From: Clostridiales bacterium
GTDB taxonomy: Bacteria > Bacillota_A > Clostridia > Peptostreptococcales > Anaerovoracaceae
NCBI GenBank assembly: GCA_024697655.1
Contig: JAILFI010000096.1
Coordinates: 1-12,536 of the forward strand
Direction: 5' to 3'
Length of the DNA: 12,536 bases
Positions within the stretch are counted from its first letter, which is position 1. Every line of letters starts with the position of its first letter. The notes beneath the pieces were generated by a model, which had not been told where the DNA came from, did no database searches, and was given only the letters and a program-made list of their open reading frames with translations. Both the position numbers and the translations under genes were made by a program. Positions 1 to 7,244 of this stretch are shown here, in pieces.

Positions 1-1
1 G

Positions 2-982
2 ATGAAGAACGCCTACGACGAAGACATCCGGGTCGAAAAGACTTCCTATGAGGCGTATCTTGCACTCAGAGACGCCTTGCTCAAGGAAGGCGTCGATATC
101 GAACTCGACAGCTGCTACCGTTCCGTCGAACGGCAGGAAGAACTGTGGGCGGAGTTTGAAGAGGAGTACGGCGAGGACTACTGCAAGAAGTACGTCGCGG
201 TGCCGGGCACTTCGGAACATCACACCGGCTTTGCGATCGATGTCTGCCTCAAGAAAGGCGACCAGCTGATCTACGAGAACGAGGAGATGATGAAGGAAGT
301 CGAGATCTGGGAGAAGGTCCATGAGATGATGCCGGAGTACGGATTCATCCTCCGCGTCCCGAAAGGCAAAGAGGATGTCGTAGGATATGCTTATGAACCC
401 TGGCACATGCGGTATATGGGTTCCCCGGCGGTCGCGAAGGAGATCACCGAAAAAGGACTCACGCTGGAGGAGTATCTCGGAGAGGATGAACCAGACGGCG
501 CTGCATACGGCTATGCCGGAGACGATCCCATCGAGCGTGCGGCGTATAAGTACATCGTCGATGAGATGAGCGGGAATTATGATGAGGCGGATGCGAACAT
601 CCCGACCGTGAATATCTTCTATACGGACAATGCCGGTGAAGAGGTGCTTCTGTACGGCGATTTCGAACTCGACAATTACAAGATCGACGGTGAGACGCTC
701 AAGAGTGTTTCGGGTGGCAGGTTCCCCGGCGTCATGCATCTTAAGCAGGACGGTCCGCATCACTATGCGGTCACGCAGTTCGATGCCGTGGAAGACGGCA
801 GCGGATTTGAAGAGAGCGCGAAAGCCCTGTTCGGCGACCAGTACGAGGCTTTCCAGGCGGTCTTCAGCAATGACGAAGACCATCAGGACCTCCGGAAGAT
901 CACGGTGGCGGAATACGTCAAACTCAATGAACTGCCTGTGACGCAGTTCCAGGATGAGGGATGGGATCCGGTCAAGCTCTAA
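2..982 (+). CDS. VanY-like D-alanyl-D-alanine carboxypeptidase (M15B), 5' partial
   Basis: Zinc D,D-peptidase of the VanY/M15B type, expected to trim the terminal D-Ala of peptidoglycan stem peptides outside the membrane. Numbering from the first in-window Met, the M15 signature is complete: SCYRS at 37-41 with Q45, SEHHTGFAID at 71-80 (zinc ligands H73 and D80), and EPWH at 132-135 (catalytic E132, zinc ligand H135). Residues from about 165 to the end form a second domain I cannot name, rich in aromatic and acidic residues and ending in a GWDP motif. The frame is open to the window edge, there is no signal peptide, and homologues have residues before this point. I therefore think the Met at position 2 is internal and the true start lies upstream. 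The next gene follows after 69 bases on the same strand. Family call is firm; the exact substrate (cell-wall or other D-Ala-D-Ala peptides) is inferred. Confidence 0.88.
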   Translation: MKNAYDEDIRVEKTSYEAYLALRDALLKEGVDIELDSCYRSVERQEELWAEFEEEYGEDYCKKYVAVPGTSEHHTGFAIDVCLKKGDQLIYENEEMMKEVEIWEKVHEMMPEYGFILRVPKGKEDVVGYAYEPWHMRYMGSPAVAKEITEKGLTLEEYLGEDEPDGAAYGYAGDDPIERAAYKYIVDEMSGNYDEADANIPTVNIFYTDNAGEEVLLYGDFELDNYKIDGETLKSVSGGRFPGVMHLKQDGPHHYAVTQFDAVEDGSGFEESAKALFGDQYEAFQAVFSNDEDHQDLRKITVAEYVKLNELPVTQFQDEGWDPVKL

Positions 983-1051
983 GCCTGCGGGATGAACAGG
1001 GTATGCGATTCCCCGGAATGACACCCGGTACGGAAAAGGATAGTTAAAGAT

Positions 1052-1954
1052 ATGGAATTGAACAGAAACAGTGAGCAAAGAATCAAACCGCAGTTTTTAG
1101 AAAAGATCTACGGTGGTCTCACCATGAGCTGGCCGGTGGTGATCCTGCTGGCGGTCGGCGCGGCGGTCCTGACGGCGGCCTTTCTGATCGTGCCGGCTTT
1201 TAAGGGCACCTCCTTCGAACGGATGGGCGTGTATCTGGAGGCGTGGCTCGTGCCCGCGGTCCTGATCATGGCGAACTGCGAGAAGCCGCTCGAGTCGGCC
1301 CTGAAGGTGTTTGTGTTCTTCCTGATCAGCCAGCCGCTCATCTACCTGCTGCAGGTCCCGTTCTCGATGTTTGGCTGGGGCATCTTCATGTACTACAAAC
1401 GCTGGTTCATCGCGACGCTGCTGACGTTCCCGATGGCGTTCGCCGGCTGGTATATCACGAAACGGAACTGGCTGAGCGTACTGATCTTCGCACCGGTGCT
1501 GGCATTTCTGGGCATGACCGCGTACCAGTGTGCGGTCAGTCAGCCCGCGCTGCTTCTGGCATCCGCACTCTGTGTGCTGCAGATCGTGGTGTACATTCTG
1601 GCATTCTTCCCGACGGTCCTGCAGAAGATCGTCGGTCTGGTGATTCCGGTCATCGTGGTCATCGTGCTGACGTTCACGATGCCGAAGGTGGATCTGACCG
1701 CGGAGGAATCGCTGCCGGACGGTATGACCTTCACAGCGGAAGCCACGCTGCGGGCGGAGGGACCCGAGCCCTTCAACATTCAGATGGTCGATCCGGAACA
1801 GGGGCGCATCTATATCCATGCCAGCGATTACGGCACGACCACCTTCACAGTACAGGACGGTGATACCCTTTACCACTACACCTTGGAAGTCTATAAAGAC
1901 AACGGTGTAGACCGTACCAAGATCACCTTCGACGGAGAAGAGGCCGCTGAATAG
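1052..1954 (+). CDS. Seven-helix membrane protein with extracytoplasmic C-terminal domain, unknown function
   Basis: I do not recognise this 300-residue protein. Hydrophobic segments lie near residues 27-48, 61-76, 84-103, 118-135, 140-158, 164-185 and 191-210. After them comes a polar, Thr- and Tyr-rich tail (about 211-300) with alternating beta-strand-like patterns, for example GRIYIHASDYGTTTFTV. With an odd number of helices and a charged N-terminus (RNSEQRIK) likely inside, the tail should face outward and could be a small Ig-like or sensor domain. The start is the ATG at 1052, preceded by GAAAAGGA at 1033-1040, 11 bases away, a slightly long spacing. It follows the carboxypeptidase by 69 bases and may be co-transcribed with it. 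Transcription probably ends at the hairpin at 2001-2046. The coding call is strong; no function is assigned. Confidence 0.82.
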   Translation: MELNRNSEQRIKPQFLEKIYGGLTMSWPVVILLAVGAAVLTAAFLIVPAFKGTSFERMGVYLEAWLVPAVLIMANCEKPLESALKVFVFFLISQPLIYLLQVPFSMFGWGIFMYYKRWFIATLLTFPMAFAGWYITKRNWLSVLIFAPVLAFLGMTAYQCAVSQPALLLASALCVLQIVVYILAFFPTVLQKIVGLVIPVIVVIVLTFTMPKVDLTAEESLPDGMTFTAEATLRAEGPEPFNIQMVDPEQGRIYIHASDYGTTTFTVQDGDTLYHYTLEVYKDNGVDRTKITFDGEEAAE

Positions 1955-2000
1955 TTTTACCGGCGGTGCGAAGCCGTGCCGTTATCAACGATTGCAAAAG

Positions 2001-2046
2001 AAAAGACACTGTCTTGCCGGTGCGCCGGAGAAGCAGTGTCTTTTTT
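2001..2046. terminator. Bidirectional intrinsic terminator between convergent genes
   Basis: The arm at 2001-2011 (AAAAGACACTG) pairs perfectly with 2034-2044 (CAGTGTCTTTT). The interior adds a CCGG/CCGG helix around a TGCG loop at 2021-2024. A run of six T follows on the plus strand (2041-2046), and an A-rich tract at 1997-2004 gives a T-rich tail on the minus strand. It sits between the membrane-protein gene ending at 1954 and the minus-strand gene ending at 2083, so it can serve both. Confidence 0.92.
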
Positions 2047-2082
2047 GTGTGCTGTGAGGTGCTCTCTGAAAGCGGACAGTTG

Positions 2083-2742
2083 TTACTTTTTCAGCATTTT
2101 GACCGCATTTCTGAGGAAGCCGAGATACAAAATGTAGGCGAGGACCGCTGCCAGCGCAGATACGAGACCTATGATGCCGGTGATGTTATCCGACATGTCC
2201 ATATGGAAAAGAGCGGGGAGGATGTTCAGAATGAGGGAGCCGAGCAAACTGAGCAGAATGACTGCACTGAGACGGTGCCCTTTGCCGATCATCCTCTGGT
2301 CGCCGAGGAGCTCAGCCAGCCGGATGACGCTGGAGATCACAAAGGCGACAACAAGGAAGTTGAACAGGCCTGTCAGATCGGAGAGCATGTTGCCGATCGA
2401 GGCAGATCCATTCGCTGTCAGTGCGCCGCCGGCGACAGAACTGGCGAGTGCCAGGATCGCCATGATGAATGCATAACGCATCCCCGGTTCGTCCTTGCCG
2501 CCGCGGTGGAGACCGATCAGATTGATGATCATCGAAATGATTCCGATCACGGCGGAGACCAGCAGCAGAGCGCCGCCGCCAAGGATCGTCCCTGCGACCG
2601 CATCATCGGAGAGGGTGCCTTCGCCCTCCACGCCAACGAGTGCCATGACAGCGCCTACCAGGACCAGTAAGGCCATCACAAGCGTGAGGATCTCCGCGAC
2701 AAAAACTTTTTTAATACCTGCCTGGGCATTTGGATAACGCAT
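2083..2742 (-). CDS. Small polytopic membrane protein, unknown function
   Basis: A 219-residue hydrophobic protein with about five predicted membrane segments. One is near the N-terminus (around VFVAEILTLVMALLVLVGAV), and the others follow at roughly 45-70, 80-100, 115-140 and 155-205, with short charged links and a KKK-like basic end (NAVKMLKK). I do not recognise a named family. The start was set at the ATG complementary to 2740-2742 (protein begins MRYPNAQ) rather than the in-frame ATG at 2766. The ribosome site GGAAAGGG (minus strand, 2760-2753) sits 10 bases before the first of these and lies inside the longer version. The gene stands alone on the minus strand, with a near-consensus promoter at 2821-2849, a palindrome in its leader, and the shared terminator at 2001-2046. 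A long plus-strand reading frame here is an antisense shadow: it lacks membrane character and runs through the terminator. Confidence 0.82.
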   Translation of the reverse strand: MRYPNAQAGIKKVFVAEILTLVMALLVLVGAVMALVGVEGEGTLSDDAVAGTILGGGALLLVSAVIGIISMIINLIGLHRGGKDEPGMRYAFIMAILALASSVAGGALTANGSASIGNMLSDLTGLFNFLVVAFVISSVIRLAELLGDQRMIGKGHRLSAVILLSLLGSLILNILPALFHMDMSDNITGIIGLVSALAAVLAYILYLGFLRNAVKMLKK

Positions 2743-2752
2743 GATGATTAAT

Positions 2753-2760
2753 CCCTTTCC
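2753..2760 (-). promoter_or_regulatory. Ribosome binding site deciding the start of the minus-strand gene
   Basis: GGAAAGGG on the minus strand lies 10 bases upstream of the ATG at 2742. The alternative ATG at 2766 precedes this site and would place it inside the coding region, so the shorter protein is preferred. Confidence 0.7.
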
Positions 2761-2791
2761 TATCATTCAAGTTTTACGGATCAAAATTTCG

Positions 2792-2806
2792 GTTTCGATT
2801 CGAAAC
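2792..2806. promoter_or_regulatory. Perfect 7+7 palindrome, candidate operator in a leader
   Basis: GTTTCGA-T-TCGAAAC is a perfect inverted repeat with a one-base centre. It lies about 8 to 22 bases downstream of the transcription start predicted from the minus-strand promoter at 2821-2849 and upstream of that gene's ribosome site. This position suits a repressor operator. The arms are too close to form a stable RNA hairpin, which favours a DNA-binding dimer site. The cognate regulator is not visible in the window. Confidence 0.45.
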
Positions 2807-2820
2807 TTTGACTAACCACC

Positions 2821-2849
2821 AGTATAGAGAACGGCGGGAGTGCTGTCAA
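2821..2849 (-). promoter_or_regulatory. Near-consensus sigma-A promoter for the minus-strand membrane gene
   Basis: Read on the minus strand: TTGACA (2849-2844), a spacer of exactly 17 bases (2843-2827), then TATACT (2826-2821). The -35 is a full match and the -10 matches five of six. The predicted start is near 2814, giving a leader of about 70 bases before the ATG at 2742. Confidence 0.85.
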
Positions 2850-2873
2850 ACAAGGGGGGAATCCATATTCTCA

Positions 2874-2903
2874 TAGACAAAATGCGGAATAAAAGAGTAA
2901 AAT
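2874..2903 (+). promoter_or_regulatory. Candidate promoter for the plus-strand operon
   Basis: TAGACA at 2874-2879, 18-base spacer, TAAAAT at 2898-2903, in a markedly AT-rich stretch upstream of the ATG at 2955. A second -10-like TATACT at 2904-2909 has no good -35. This is divergent from the minus-strand promoter, about 25 bases away. It is weaker than that promoter and its exact start is uncertain. Confidence 0.5.
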
Positions 2904-2954
2904 TATACTTGGGACAAAATATTCTCTGTAGAATCAACGAACGGTCGTCAGAAA

Positions 2955-4451
2955 ATGAAGAAAAAGTATTACATCATTATAGGAATCGCTCTGCTGGCGC
3001 TGTGTATGGCTGTCATTTCAGTGACCGGAAAAACAATTGTGACACAGACACCGTTTTATGGAGGGATGCCGGATTCATTGCCAGAGATCGACGTGACTGT
3101 CGACCCGGCAGAAGGGGTCATCGAACTGGAGGATGTGTCACTGGAAGATGGCGTTCTCACGCTGTGTGTGCGCAGCATCGGCCGCGGCAACGCGTACGTG
3201 GAAGCAACAGGACCGGACGGTATTGGTGTAGGAAAACAGTTCTATGTACACCACGGCGGCATCATTACGGTCGATGGGTATTTCGGTGCCTGCAGGGGCG
3301 GGGTCGTAGTACCGATCGCAGCGCTGCTGTATTTGCTGCTGCTGTTTTCCGGATCTTTGCGGAAATACCGCGACGGGCTCAGACTGAGTATGTATCAGTA
3401 CCGGAATGTATTATATCTGGGTCTGCTGGTCTTTCTGGGCGTCTGGATCCTGCAGTCTGTGTTAAATGTCTTCTCTTTCAACAGCATTGGGCAGACGATC
3501 CATTCGGTCACTGCCACGGCGAGCACTTTGGCATTGATCTCATTGCCCGCTGCGTTCCTTGTATCGATCTTGGTCACAGCGAGCAATATCGATCTGATGC
3601 GGCATGAAGGCCGGAACTGGCGCAATATGCTCGGGGCGATCCTCGGCATCTTCTTCTGTGTGAGTTTGCTCTTCCCGATGGTGATGGATTATTACCTGCA
3701 GTGGCATGCAACGATGATCGATGTGCACAATAGTCAGGGGGCAGCCCTGTACATCACAGAAGCGATCGAAAACAGTATCTATTTGGTGACTGCCTATCTG
3801 GAGTGTGTGCTGATCGCGACGATCGTGCTCAGCGTCAAAGCGGCCAAACATATTCCCGCTTTTGACAAAGATTATATTCTCATTCTGGGCTGCCAGATCG
3901 GCAAGGATGGGTCCCTGACAAAACTGCTGCAGGGACGCACCGACCGTGCCATCGAATTTGCGGCGATGCAGAAAGAAAAGACCGGCAAGGATATCGTCTT
4001 CGTGCCGTCCGGCGGGCAGGGTTCCGACGAGGTGATGGCCGAGGCGGCGGCGATCCGCAACTACCTGCTCGCACAGGGGATCCCGGAAGAGCAGATCCTG
4101 GCCGAGGAGCAATCGGCAAGTACCTATGAGAATTTCCGCAACTCCCTGGCGCTGATCAAGGAGAGAGAGGCTGCTGTGCAGGAGAATACAGACGCTGCGG
4201 CTGCGCCGAAGGTCGCATTTTCAACGACCAATTATCACGTGTTCCGGTCGGGGCAGCTCGCTTTTGCCCAGGGAGTCCCGGCAGAGGGCATCGGCAGCCA
4301 GACCAAGCGGTATTTCTGGATCAATGCATTTGTGCGCGAGTTCATTGCCGCTCTTGTATCTGAGCGGAAAAGGCATATTCTGATCATCGCCGCGCTTGTT
4401 CTTTTCGCGATACTGATGAGCATTCCGCTGTATGTCGATTATAATATTTAA
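2955..4451 (+). CDS. YdcF/ElyC-like DUF218 membrane protein (first paralogue)
   Basis: A 498-residue membrane protein. A signal-anchor-like helix (about 5-23) leads into a predicted extracytoplasmic beta-rich segment (about 27-115), then helices near 117-133, 152-172, 190-210, 224-243 and 273-293. A DUF218 domain follows (about 307-455), and a last helix at 474-493. DUF218 hallmarks are ILGCQIGKDG (309-318), QGRTDRAIEF (326-335), PSGGQGSDE (351-359), the STYEN stretch (389-393) and TTNYHVFRS (424-432). DUF218 proteins such as SanA, ElyC and YdcF are tied to envelope integrity and peptidoglycan or lipid-carrier metabolism in other bacteria, but their chemistry is not settled. It is the first gene of the packed plus-strand operon; the ribosome site is weak. 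It shares a NAFVRE motif after the domain (457-462) with the second paralogue at 6138-7235. Family call is firm; the role is inferred. Confidence 0.85.
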   Translation: MKKKYYIIIGIALLALCMAVISVTGKTIVTQTPFYGGMPDSLPEIDVTVDPAEGVIELEDVSLEDGVLTLCVRSIGRGNAYVEATGPDGIGVGKQFYVHHGGIITVDGYFGACRGGVVVPIAALLYLLLLFSGSLRKYRDGLRLSMYQYRNVLYLGLLVFLGVWILQSVLNVFSFNSIGQTIHSVTATASTLALISLPAAFLVSILVTASNIDLMRHEGRNWRNMLGAILGIFFCVSLLFPMVMDYYLQWHATMIDVHNSQGAALYITEAIENSIYLVTAYLECVLIATIVLSVKAAKHIPAFDKDYILILGCQIGKDGSLTKLLQGRTDRAIEFAAMQKEKTGKDIVFVPSGGQGSDEVMAEAAAIRNYLLAQGIPEEQILAEEQSASTYENFRNSLALIKEREAAVQENTDAAAAPKVAFSTTNYHVFRSGQLAFAQGVPAEGIGSQTKRYFWINAFVREFIAALVSERKRHILIIAALVLFAILMSIPLYVDYNI

Positions 4452-4481
4452 TTATGAAACCTGGACAGGAAGGATCAGACG

Positions 4482-5282
4482 ATGACCCGGAATACCGCAC
4501 CACAGTTTCGAAAAAACGCGGAGGGGTATGGCTGTACCGCTGCGATCATCACGGCGGTGCCCATTGAAGAGAACAGTGTCAGAAATCTGTTTGACGGATG
4601 GGAACAAGTCGATGTACCGGGCGACCCGCAGATCTACGAGACGGCAGCCTATGAGGCGGGCGGCGGGGAGCGCCTCGTCGTCACGGCAAAGCAGCCATAT
4701 ATGGGGATGACGGCGGCTTCCATGCTGGCGGCGAAAATGATCTATACCTTCCGGCCGAAGTATCTGATCATGTGCGGCATTGCTGCCGGCATCGGCGAAG
4801 AATCCGCGCAGCTTTATGGTGACGTTCTGGTGCCGGATATGATCTGGGATTACTCGACCGGCAAATTTGTCGGCAAGAATGAGTCGGAGATCGCTTTTGG
4901 ATCGATCGGTTTTCAGCCCCGCCCCATATCGGTCCGCATCGACCCGGAAATGCTGGCGATAGTTATGGAGACCCTCGGACGGGAGGACAACGAGTTCCAT
5001 ATCCACGTGGGGCCGATGGCCTGCGGGACCACCGTTGTTGCCAACCGGGAGATCGTAGATAAGCGCATCCATGCATTGTTCCCGCATACGGTAGGGTTGG
5101 ACATGGAGTCCTACAGCATCTACTACGCGGCGGAGCATTGTGCCGGACCGCGGCCCAGGGCGCTGGTCGTCAAGAGCATCTGCGATTACGCGGACAGTGA
5201 AAAGTCCGATCAATACCAGAAATTTGCCGCTTTTACCAGCAGCGGCTATGTCAAATACCTGCTGGAGAATTATCTCTATTAA
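4482..5282 (+). CDS. Nucleoside-phosphorylase-fold protein (MTA/SAH nucleosidase-like)
   Basis: A 266-residue cytosolic protein of the PNP/UDP phosphorylase superfamily, whose members cleave the N-glycosidic bond of nucleosides or nucleotides. Visible marks are TAVPIEEN (24-31, early acidic loop), MCGIAAGIG (97-105), GDVLVPD (113-119), MACGTTVVAN (179-188), GLDMESY (205-211, E209 in the purine/ribose-binding position) and KSICDYAD (231-238, D235 as the expected catalytic acid). The pattern MES-Y followed by CDYAD and a FAAF helix resembles the nucleosidase modules often attached to signalling or NTPase proteins more than housekeeping Pfs. Here it is free-standing. The start ATG at 4482 has a strong AGGAAGGA site at 4467-4474, seven bases away. 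It lies 30 bases after the first YdcF gene and seven bases before the hydrolase gene, so it is part of the operon. The substrate is unknown. Confidence 0.85.
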   Translation: MTRNTAPQFRKNAEGYGCTAAIITAVPIEENSVRNLFDGWEQVDVPGDPQIYETAAYEAGGGERLVVTAKQPYMGMTAASMLAAKMIYTFRPKYLIMCGIAAGIGEESAQLYGDVLVPDMIWDYSTGKFVGKNESEIAFGSIGFQPRPISVRIDPEMLAIVMETLGREDNEFHIHVGPMACGTTVVANREIVDKRIHALFPHTVGLDMESYSIYYAAEHCAGPRPRALVVKSICDYADSEKSDQYQKFAAFTSSGYVKYLLENYLY

Positions 5283-5289
5283 AACTTAG

Positions 5290-6120
5290 ATGGAAGACAA
5301 ACAAGCCAGGCCGGCCGATTGCTGCAGAACAAAATATCCTGTGGTCCTTGTGCACGGGATCGGCTATACGGATGAAGAAAACCCGCATTACTGGGGCTGG
5401 GTGCCGGATGCGCTGCGGCGCTGCGGTGCCGATGTTTTTTTCGGCGGGCAGGACAGTTATTCGTCGGTGACGGTCAATGCGCAGCAGCTCAAAGAGCGGG
5501 TCCTGCAGGTCCTGCAGGAGACCGGTGCACAGAAAGTCAATCTCATTGCCCATTCCAAAGGCGGGATCGATGCGAGATACATGATCAGCTGTCTCGATAT
5601 GGCTGACCGTGTCGCGTCTTTGACGACAGTGGCGACACCGCACCGCGGACTTGGCGCGATCGATAAAATGAAAGAAAAATCCCCGGCACTGCTGCAGCAG
5701 TTCTACGGACTCTTTGCGATGATGGTGCGTTCAGACGGCGGAGACCGGCCGGAAACGCTGTCGGTTTTCGATCAGTTCAGTGAAGACTATATGACGGTCT
5801 TCAATGAGTTGGTGACGGATGCACCGGGGGTGTATTATCAGAGCTGGGCCTGCGATATGAAGCAGCGCAGCACCGATCCTCCGCTGGGCGTCTTCCACGC
5901 AGTGATCGAGAAGATGCAGGGGGCAAATGATGGTTTCGTACCGGTCACTTCAGCCGCCTGGGGAACGTTCCGCGGCGTCTGTCTTGGCGTGGACGGAGAA
6001 GGGATCTCCCACCCGATGGCGTGCGGAGGCCGGGCGAAATGGATGGATAAAAAAGGCCGGGCAGATCTGTCTTCCTGGTATGTGGATATGGTCAGTGAGC
6101 TCCGGCAGATGGGATACTGA
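5290..6120 (+). CDS. Alpha/beta-hydrolase, lipase-like
   Basis: A 276-residue alpha/beta-hydrolase related to bacterial triacylglycerol lipases and esterases. The oxyanion strand VVLVHGIG is at 18-25. The nucleophile elbow is AHSKGG at 87-92, giving S89. Likely partners are D214 in NDGFVPV and H241 in ISHPM, completing a Ser-Asp-His triad in the right order. The ATPHRG stretch (115-120) is typical of this lipase group. There is no signal peptide or membrane anchor, so the enzyme should be cytosolic, which is unusual for a lipase and suggests an internal lipid, ester or prodrug-like substrate. The ATG at 5290 is only seven bases after the previous stop and has no clear ribosome site, so translation is probably coupled to the nucleosidase-like gene. 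The fold and triad are well supported; the substrate is not. Confidence 0.85.
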   Translation: MEDKQARPADCCRTKYPVVLVHGIGYTDEENPHYWGWVPDALRRCGADVFFGGQDSYSSVTVNAQQLKERVLQVLQETGAQKVNLIAHSKGGIDARYMISCLDMADRVASLTTVATPHRGLGAIDKMKEKSPALLQQFYGLFAMMVRSDGGDRPETLSVFDQFSEDYMTVFNELVTDAPGVYYQSWACDMKQRSTDPPLGVFHAVIEKMQGANDGFVPVTSAAWGTFRGVCLGVDGEGISHPMACGGRAKWMDKKGRADLSSWYVDMVSELRQMGY

Positions 6121-6137
6121 CCAAAGGAAAGCATTTT

Positions 6138-7235
6138 ATGTCTTTGGGAATCGTAATTGGCGCGTGTATCTTCTTACATATCCCGGTACTCATAGTATTC
6201 GGTTTGTTCCTGTTCAGCTATCACAGGGAGCCGCGGCGGCCTTTGTGCGGTGTGCTGCTGGCGCTGAGCGGCCTTTTGCTGGGGCTCATGCTCTTAGCTG
6301 AAGCGGCCCTTCTGCATATAGCGATGCCGGATGCAGCCATCACGCGGTTTGCATATCATGTCGTGGTGATCGTGCTGCCGATCCTGGGGCTGCTCCCGAC
6401 GCTGCTGGTCCTTTTAACACTGGGTGCCGGCATCCGCAATCTGGTGAAGCATGGACTGCATCTGCGCAATACGTTTGCGGTATTCTTTTCGCTGGCGGCC
6501 CTCGTGTATATGATCCTGTGGCCGCTCGCCAAGGGATTTGGCACAGACAGTTTTTCCTCGCTGCTGTACATATACATCACGGTGATCTTCGCTTATACGA
6601 TCTTCCTGCGGACGATCCTGACACTGACCAGCGAGATCAACCTCAGACACCGTAAGGGACCGAAAGGGCTCTCGTACGTTGTGGTCCTGGGACGCCCGAT
6701 CAAGCGGGAGCCGGTCGCTGAAATTGTCCGGGGACGCGTGGATAAGGGAATCGAGGTCTACCGCATGAACGAGGGATCAAAACTGGTATTATGCGGTGGT
6801 TATGTGGCAGACGGGACTGCAGCCTGCGATTTGATGGCGGCTTATGCAAAAGAGCAAGGTGTGCCGGAAGAGGATATTCTTATCGAGCGGAACGGCAGAA
6901 GCACAGAGACAATGGTGCTCGAAAGCTATGCGCTGTTATGCGGGGACTATGGGGAAAGATCGCCGCAGCCGCCCAAATTCGCCGTGGTCAGCACGGCCTA
7001 TCACGTGCTGCGTGCGCTCATTCTGGCGCGCCGGAACAGGATCGCCTGCATCGGGTACGGCGCCCGGACGACGCTGACTATCAGCATGAACGCATTTGTG
7101 CGGGAGTATCTTCTGTATCTGAAGATCACAAAAAAGACCCAGCTGATCCTGTTAGCGGTCTTTACCGTCGTGTTCTGGACAGCAGGTTTGCTGCTGCTGC
7201 ATTATCAAATAGTGGACCCTCAGTCGATCGCATAG
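6138..7235 (+). CDS. YdcF/ElyC-like DUF218 membrane protein (second paralogue)
   Basis: A 365-residue membrane protein with helices near 4-27, 36-60, 74-95, 112-131 and 143-162, a DUF218 domain (about 178-320) and a last helix at 336-355. Domain marks are VVVLGRPIK (181-189), RGRVDKGIEV (198-207), LCGGYVADG (218-226), NGRSTETM (252-259) and STAYHVLRA (285-293), followed by NAFVREY (318-324). These line up with the equivalent blocks of the paralogue at 2955-4451, including the unusual NAFVRE after the domain. It lacks the N-terminal extracytoplasmic segment of that protein, so the two are not simple copies. AAAGGAAAG at 6123-6131 lies six bases before the ATG. It starts 17 bases after the hydrolase gene and ends nine bases before the phosphoesterase gene, within the operon. 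An envelope role is likely by family; no substrate is inferred. Confidence 0.85.
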   Translation: MSLGIVIGACIFLHIPVLIVFGLFLFSYHREPRRPLCGVLLALSGLLLGLMLLAEAALLHIAMPDAAITRFAYHVVVIVLPILGLLPTLLVLLTLGAGIRNLVKHGLHLRNTFAVFFSLAALVYMILWPLAKGFGTDSFSSLLYIYITVIFAYTIFLRTILTLTSEINLRHRKGPKGLSYVVVLGRPIKREPVAEIVRGRVDKGIEVYRMNEGSKLVLCGGYVADGTAACDLMAAYAKEQGVPEEDILIERNGRSTETMVLESYALLCGDYGERSPQPPKFAVVSTAYHVLRALILARRNRIACIGYGARTTLTISMNAFVREYLLYLKITKKTQLILLAVFTVVFWTAGLLLLHYQIVDPQSIA

Positions 7236-7244
7236 GAGACATAC

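Noticed and set aside
1000..1030. Small palindrome ATTCC-CC-GGAAT between the first two genes
   Set aside because: The arms are five bases with a two-base centre and no T-run, so it cannot act as a terminator and gives no clear operator signal.
1966..2670. Plus-strand open frame of 234 codons opposite the minus-strand membrane gene
   Set aside because: It begins at a GTG before the terminator hairpin and reads through it. It is rich in His, Asp and Arg without domain character, and the opposite strand has a clear membrane protein with promoter and ribosome site.
5493..5519. Short direct repeat GGTCCTGCA within the hydrolase gene
   Set aside because: It encodes a VLQVLQ helix in a conserved region and is explained by codon choice.
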